This document shows positions 61,840-64,000 of a stretch of 64,000 nt of DNA, piece after piece. Below the pieces are notes generated by a model that saw nothing but the letters and a program-made list of their open reading frames with translations, ran no database searches and was not told the DNA's origin. Where the stretch lies: the NCBI RefSeq assembly GCF_000454545.1, contig NZ_CM002139.1, positions 4,969,517 to 5,033,516 on the forward strand, in the 5' to 3' direction. This DNA is from Xanthomonas cassavae CFBP 4642 (lineage in GTDB: Bacteria; Pseudomonadota; Gammaproteobacteria; Xanthomonadales; Xanthomonadaceae). The translations under genes and the position numbers were made by a program. The stretch's first letter is position 1. The number at the start of each line of letters is the position of its first letter.

Positions 61840-62055
61840 GTGCAGGCCGCCATACACTTTGCGCCTGCACCGTTGCGTTCGATAACCGCCCCACCCACGT
61901 CTCCTGCGCCTGCTGCGCCGGTCAGCAGGTGAGTGACCTCCAGAGGCGGAAACAACCTGCAACCCTGGTTGCGATTCCGCGCACCGCCTGCGCTCCACGG
62001 CGGCCACATGCAGCATGCTGTCGGCCGCTCCATGTTTGATCTGTCGAGGAATTGC

Positions 62056-63258
62056 ATGCGCACTACACGCCGTCTCTGGATGCCAACGCTGCTGGCGTTG
62101 GCGCTGTCTGCCTCCGCACACGCCGCCCAGCCCCCCGCCACGCTGTATCTCGGTGCGGACCTGTCCTACGTCAACGAGATGGAAGAATGCGGCGTGCAGT
62201 ACCGCGAAAACGGCGTGGTGCAGGACCCGTTCGAACTGTTCCATGCGCACGGCGCCAATCTGGTGCGGGTGCGGCTGTGGAACGATGCGCGCTGGACCCG
62301 CTACAGCGACCTGTCCGACGTCAAGAAGACCATTGCCCGCGCGCGCGCACAGGGCATGCAGGTGCTGCTGGACCTGCACTATTCCGACGATTGGGCCGAT
62401 GGCGAAAAACAGCTGATTCCCAAGGCCTGGGCCAGCATCACCGATACCGACGAGCTGGCACGCACGCTCTACGGGTTCACCTACGACACGCTCAGCGCGC
62501 TCGACCGCGCCGGGCTGATGCCCGAACTGGTGCAGGTGGGCAATGAAAGCAATTCCGACCTGATGGACAGCCAGCCCTGGGACAAGAAGCGCCCCATCGA
62601 CTGGCAGCGCAACGCCAAGCTGTTCAACGCCGGCATCAAGGCGGTACGCGACATCGGCGCACACTCGGCGATCAAGCCACGGGTGATGCTGCATATCGCC
62701 CAGCCGGAGAACGTGGAGCCGTGGTTCGCCGCCGCCACCAAGGCCGGCGTCACCGACTTCGACCTTATCGGCATCAGCTACTACCGCAAGTGGTCGACCC
62801 AATCGATGGCGCAGCTGGGCAAGACCATCAAGCGCCTGCGTGGTCGCTTCGATGCCGACGTGGTGGTGGTGGAAACGGCCTACCCGTGGACGCTGGCATC
62901 CGGCGATACCTCGCACAACCTGCTTGGCGAAGACTCGCTGATTGCCGGCTATCCGGCCACGCCGCAAGGCCAGTCCAAGTACATGATCGACCTCACCCAG
63001 CTGGTGATCGACACCGGCGGTGCCGGCGTAGTGTATTGGGAACCGGCCTGGACCAGCAGCAGCTGCAAGACGCGCTGGGGCACCGGCTCGTCGTGGGAAA
63101 ACGCCAGCTTCTTCGATTTCCGGCACGGCAACGAGGTGCTGCCGGCGATCGACTTCATGCAGCACCGTTACACCGGCGCACCGCCCTCGTACACGCCCGC
63201 AGCGCACACGCCTGTATCGGCAACACCGGCAGACGTCGGCACGAGGACACGGCCATGA
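62056..63258 (+). CDS. galA: GH53 endo-beta-1,4-galactanase
   Basis: The 400-residue enzyme cuts beta-1,4-galactan side chains of pectin. It has a signal peptide (cleavage near AHAAQ), then a TIM barrel with acid/base E164 (VGNESNSD) and nucleophile E273 (VVVETAYPWT), both at the ends of the expected strands. Residues at the C-terminus form a low-complexity tail. ATG 62056 (MRTTRRLWMP) follows tcgagga and is preferred to 62032. It is the second gene of the galactan set and overlaps the GH2 start (ATGA at 63255-63258). Confidence 0.93.
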   Translation: MRTTRRLWMPTLLALALSASAHAAQPPATLYLGADLSYVNEMEECGVQYRENGVVQDPFELFHAHGANLVRVRLWNDARWTRYSDLSDVKKTIARARAQGMQVLLDLHYSDDWADGEKQLIPKAWASITDTDELARTLYGFTYDTLSALDRAGLMPELVQVGNESNSDLMDSQPWDKKRPIDWQRNAKLFNAGIKAVRDIGAHSAIKPRVMLHIAQPENVEPWFAAATKAGVTDFDLIGISYYRKWSTQSMAQLGKTIKRLRGRFDADVVVVETAYPWTLASGDTSHNLLGEDSLIAGYPATPQGQSKYMIDLTQLVIDTGGAGVVYWEPAWTSSSCKTRWGTGSSWENASFFDFRHGNEVLPAIDFMQHRYTGAPPSYTPAAHTPVSATPADVGTRTRP

Positions 63259-64000
63259 CCGGCATCAATCGCCGCGAGGTGCTGCGCGGCATGCTTGCAA
63301 GCGGCGTGCGCGCGGCACTCCCGGTTGGCACCGCTGCGGCCCTGGGGCCTGGCGTTGCCGCCGCCGCACCGACGGCTGCCCAAACCACCGCGCCGGTTAG
63401 CGCATTGGGTGACGCAACACTGGCGCCACGCGAGCGCCTGCTATTCGATTTTGGCTGGCGCTTTCATCTGGGCCACGCCAGCGATGCCTCACGCGATTTC
63501 GACTTAGGCACCTTCCAGCGCACCTTCGCCAAGGCCGGCAAGGACACCGCCACCGCCGCGCAGGCGGGCTTCGACGACAGCGGCTGGCAGCCGGTGGACC
63601 TGCCGCACGATTGGGCCGTGACCCTGCCGTTCCGGCAGGAGCCGATCTCGGCCACGATGACCGAGGAAGACCCGGCAGCCGCACATGGCTACAAGGCGCT
63701 GGGGACCAGCTTTCCTGAAAACAGCGTGGGCTGGTATCGGCGCACGCTGCAGATTCCGGCCAGCGACCTGGGCAAGCGCATCTGCCTGGTATTCGACGGT
63801 GTGTTCCGCGATTGCATCGTGTTCTGCAATGGCCACATTGTCGGCCGCCATGCCAGCGGTTACTGCGGGTTCGAGGTCGACCTCAGCGAAGTGCTCGACT
63901 ACGGCAAGCCCAATGTCATCGCCGTGCGCGTGGATGCCACCCGGGGCGAAGGCTGGTTCTACGAGGGCGCCGGCATCTACCGCCACCTGTGGCTGCAAAA
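63255..64000 (+). CDS. GH2 beta-galactosidase, Tat-exported, cut by the window end
   Basis: The visible 248 residues begin with a twin-arginine signal (NRREVLRGML, residues 5-14) followed by a hydrophobic/Ala-rich segment. The GH2 sugar-binding domain starts at about residue 62 (LFDFGWRFHLGH) and includes DLPHDWAVTLPF, NSVGWYRRTLQIP, VFDGVFRDCIVFCNGHIVGRH and GEGWFYEGAGIYRHLWL. The catalytic part lies beyond the window. Tat export of a GH2 enzyme is unusual compared with Sec, and would fit a folded periplasmic enzyme that finishes galactan breakdown. It overlaps galA by four bases. Confidence 0.9.
   Translation, partial: MTGINRREVLRGMLASGVRAALPVGTAAALGPGVAAAAPTAAQTTAPVSALGDATLAPRERLLFDFGWRFHLGHASDASRDFDLGTFQRTFAKAGKDTATAAQAGFDDSGWQPVDLPHDWAVTLPFRQEPISATMTEEDPAAAHGYKALGTSFPENSVGWYRRTLQIPASDLGKRICLVFDGVFRDCIVFCNGHIVGRHASGYCGFEVDLSEVLDYGKPNVIAVRVDATRGEGWFYEGAGIYRHLWLQ

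Noticed and set aside
1..64000. CRISPR array, tRNA or IS element
   Set aside because: No spaced identical repeats, cloverleaf sequence or transposase was seen; the heptamers are degenerate and unspaced.

Overview
The window reads as chromosomal DNA of a Xanthomonas species or a close relative. It is GC-rich with strongly GC-biased third codon positions. It carries a TonB receptor linked to plant-cell-wall glycoside hydrolases, an rpoE-rseA-mucD stress operon, and intergenic GGGATT-type heptamer repeats of the kind seen in this genus. No plasmid, phage, insertion sequence, CRISPR array, rRNA or tRNA was seen. The species cannot be fixed from the sequence alone.

Layout. 0-10 kb: a short coding-like remnant, PhnA-type zinc-ribbon protein, cation efflux protein, SlyD-like isomerase, YegD-like Hsp70, a small basic protein with its own promoter and terminator, an ECF sigma / anti-sigma / DUF4097 operon, a short MscS channel, and small proteins (DksA/TraR zinc finger, DUF2789, DUF1328). 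10-21 kb: YgjP-type metallopeptidase, Sel1-repeat prolyl hydroxylase, leucine dehydrogenase, a lipidated subtilisin autotransporter, thiolase, two Ala-rich lipoproteins, a frameshifted diguanylate cyclase, and a bactofilin with a zinc-ribbon partner. 21-28 kb: the 'ligase-associated' DNA repair operon (exonuclease, ATP-dependent ligase, Lhr-like helicase, PdeM). 28-36 kb: FAD monooxygenase, cold-shock protein, purine/methylthio salvage (MTIP, Hpt), NagZ, iron-sulfur photolyase, FAD oxidoreductase and a DsbA-like protein. 36-48 kb: housekeeping genes mostly on the minus strand: CYTH phosphatase, RlmD, RecO, Era, RNase III, DUF4845, LepB, LepA, MucD, RseA, RpoE. 48-58.7 kb: FadJ-like protein, a second cation efflux protein, the valine-degradation operon (mmsA, acyl-CoA dehydrogenase, enoyl-CoA hydratase, HIBYL-CoA hydrolase, mmsB) and its divergent ScfR-type regulator. 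59-64 kb: galactan utilisation (TonB receptor, GH53 galactanase, Tat-exported GH2 enzyme cut by the window edge).

How the genes work together. RpoE, RseA and MucD form a sigma-E envelope-stress circuit with a recognisable sigma-E-type promoter just upstream. LepB, RNase III, Era and RecO form the classic lep-rnc-era-recO cluster, here with DUF4845 inserted and LepA placed upstream. MTIP releases hypoxanthine that Hpt can recapture. The mms operon takes valine from isobutyryl-CoA to propionyl-CoA and is probably controlled by the divergent regulator through two paired 6-mer sites.

The most unusual patterns are non-coding. Five inverted-repeat elements made of degenerate GGGATT heptamers each fill the gap between one minus-strand gene's stop codon and the next gene's start. 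A second family of about 40 bp GC-rich repeats occurs three times. The two-arm operator in the mmsA/scfR divergent region has mirror-image symmetry. No wholly new multi-gene system was evident.
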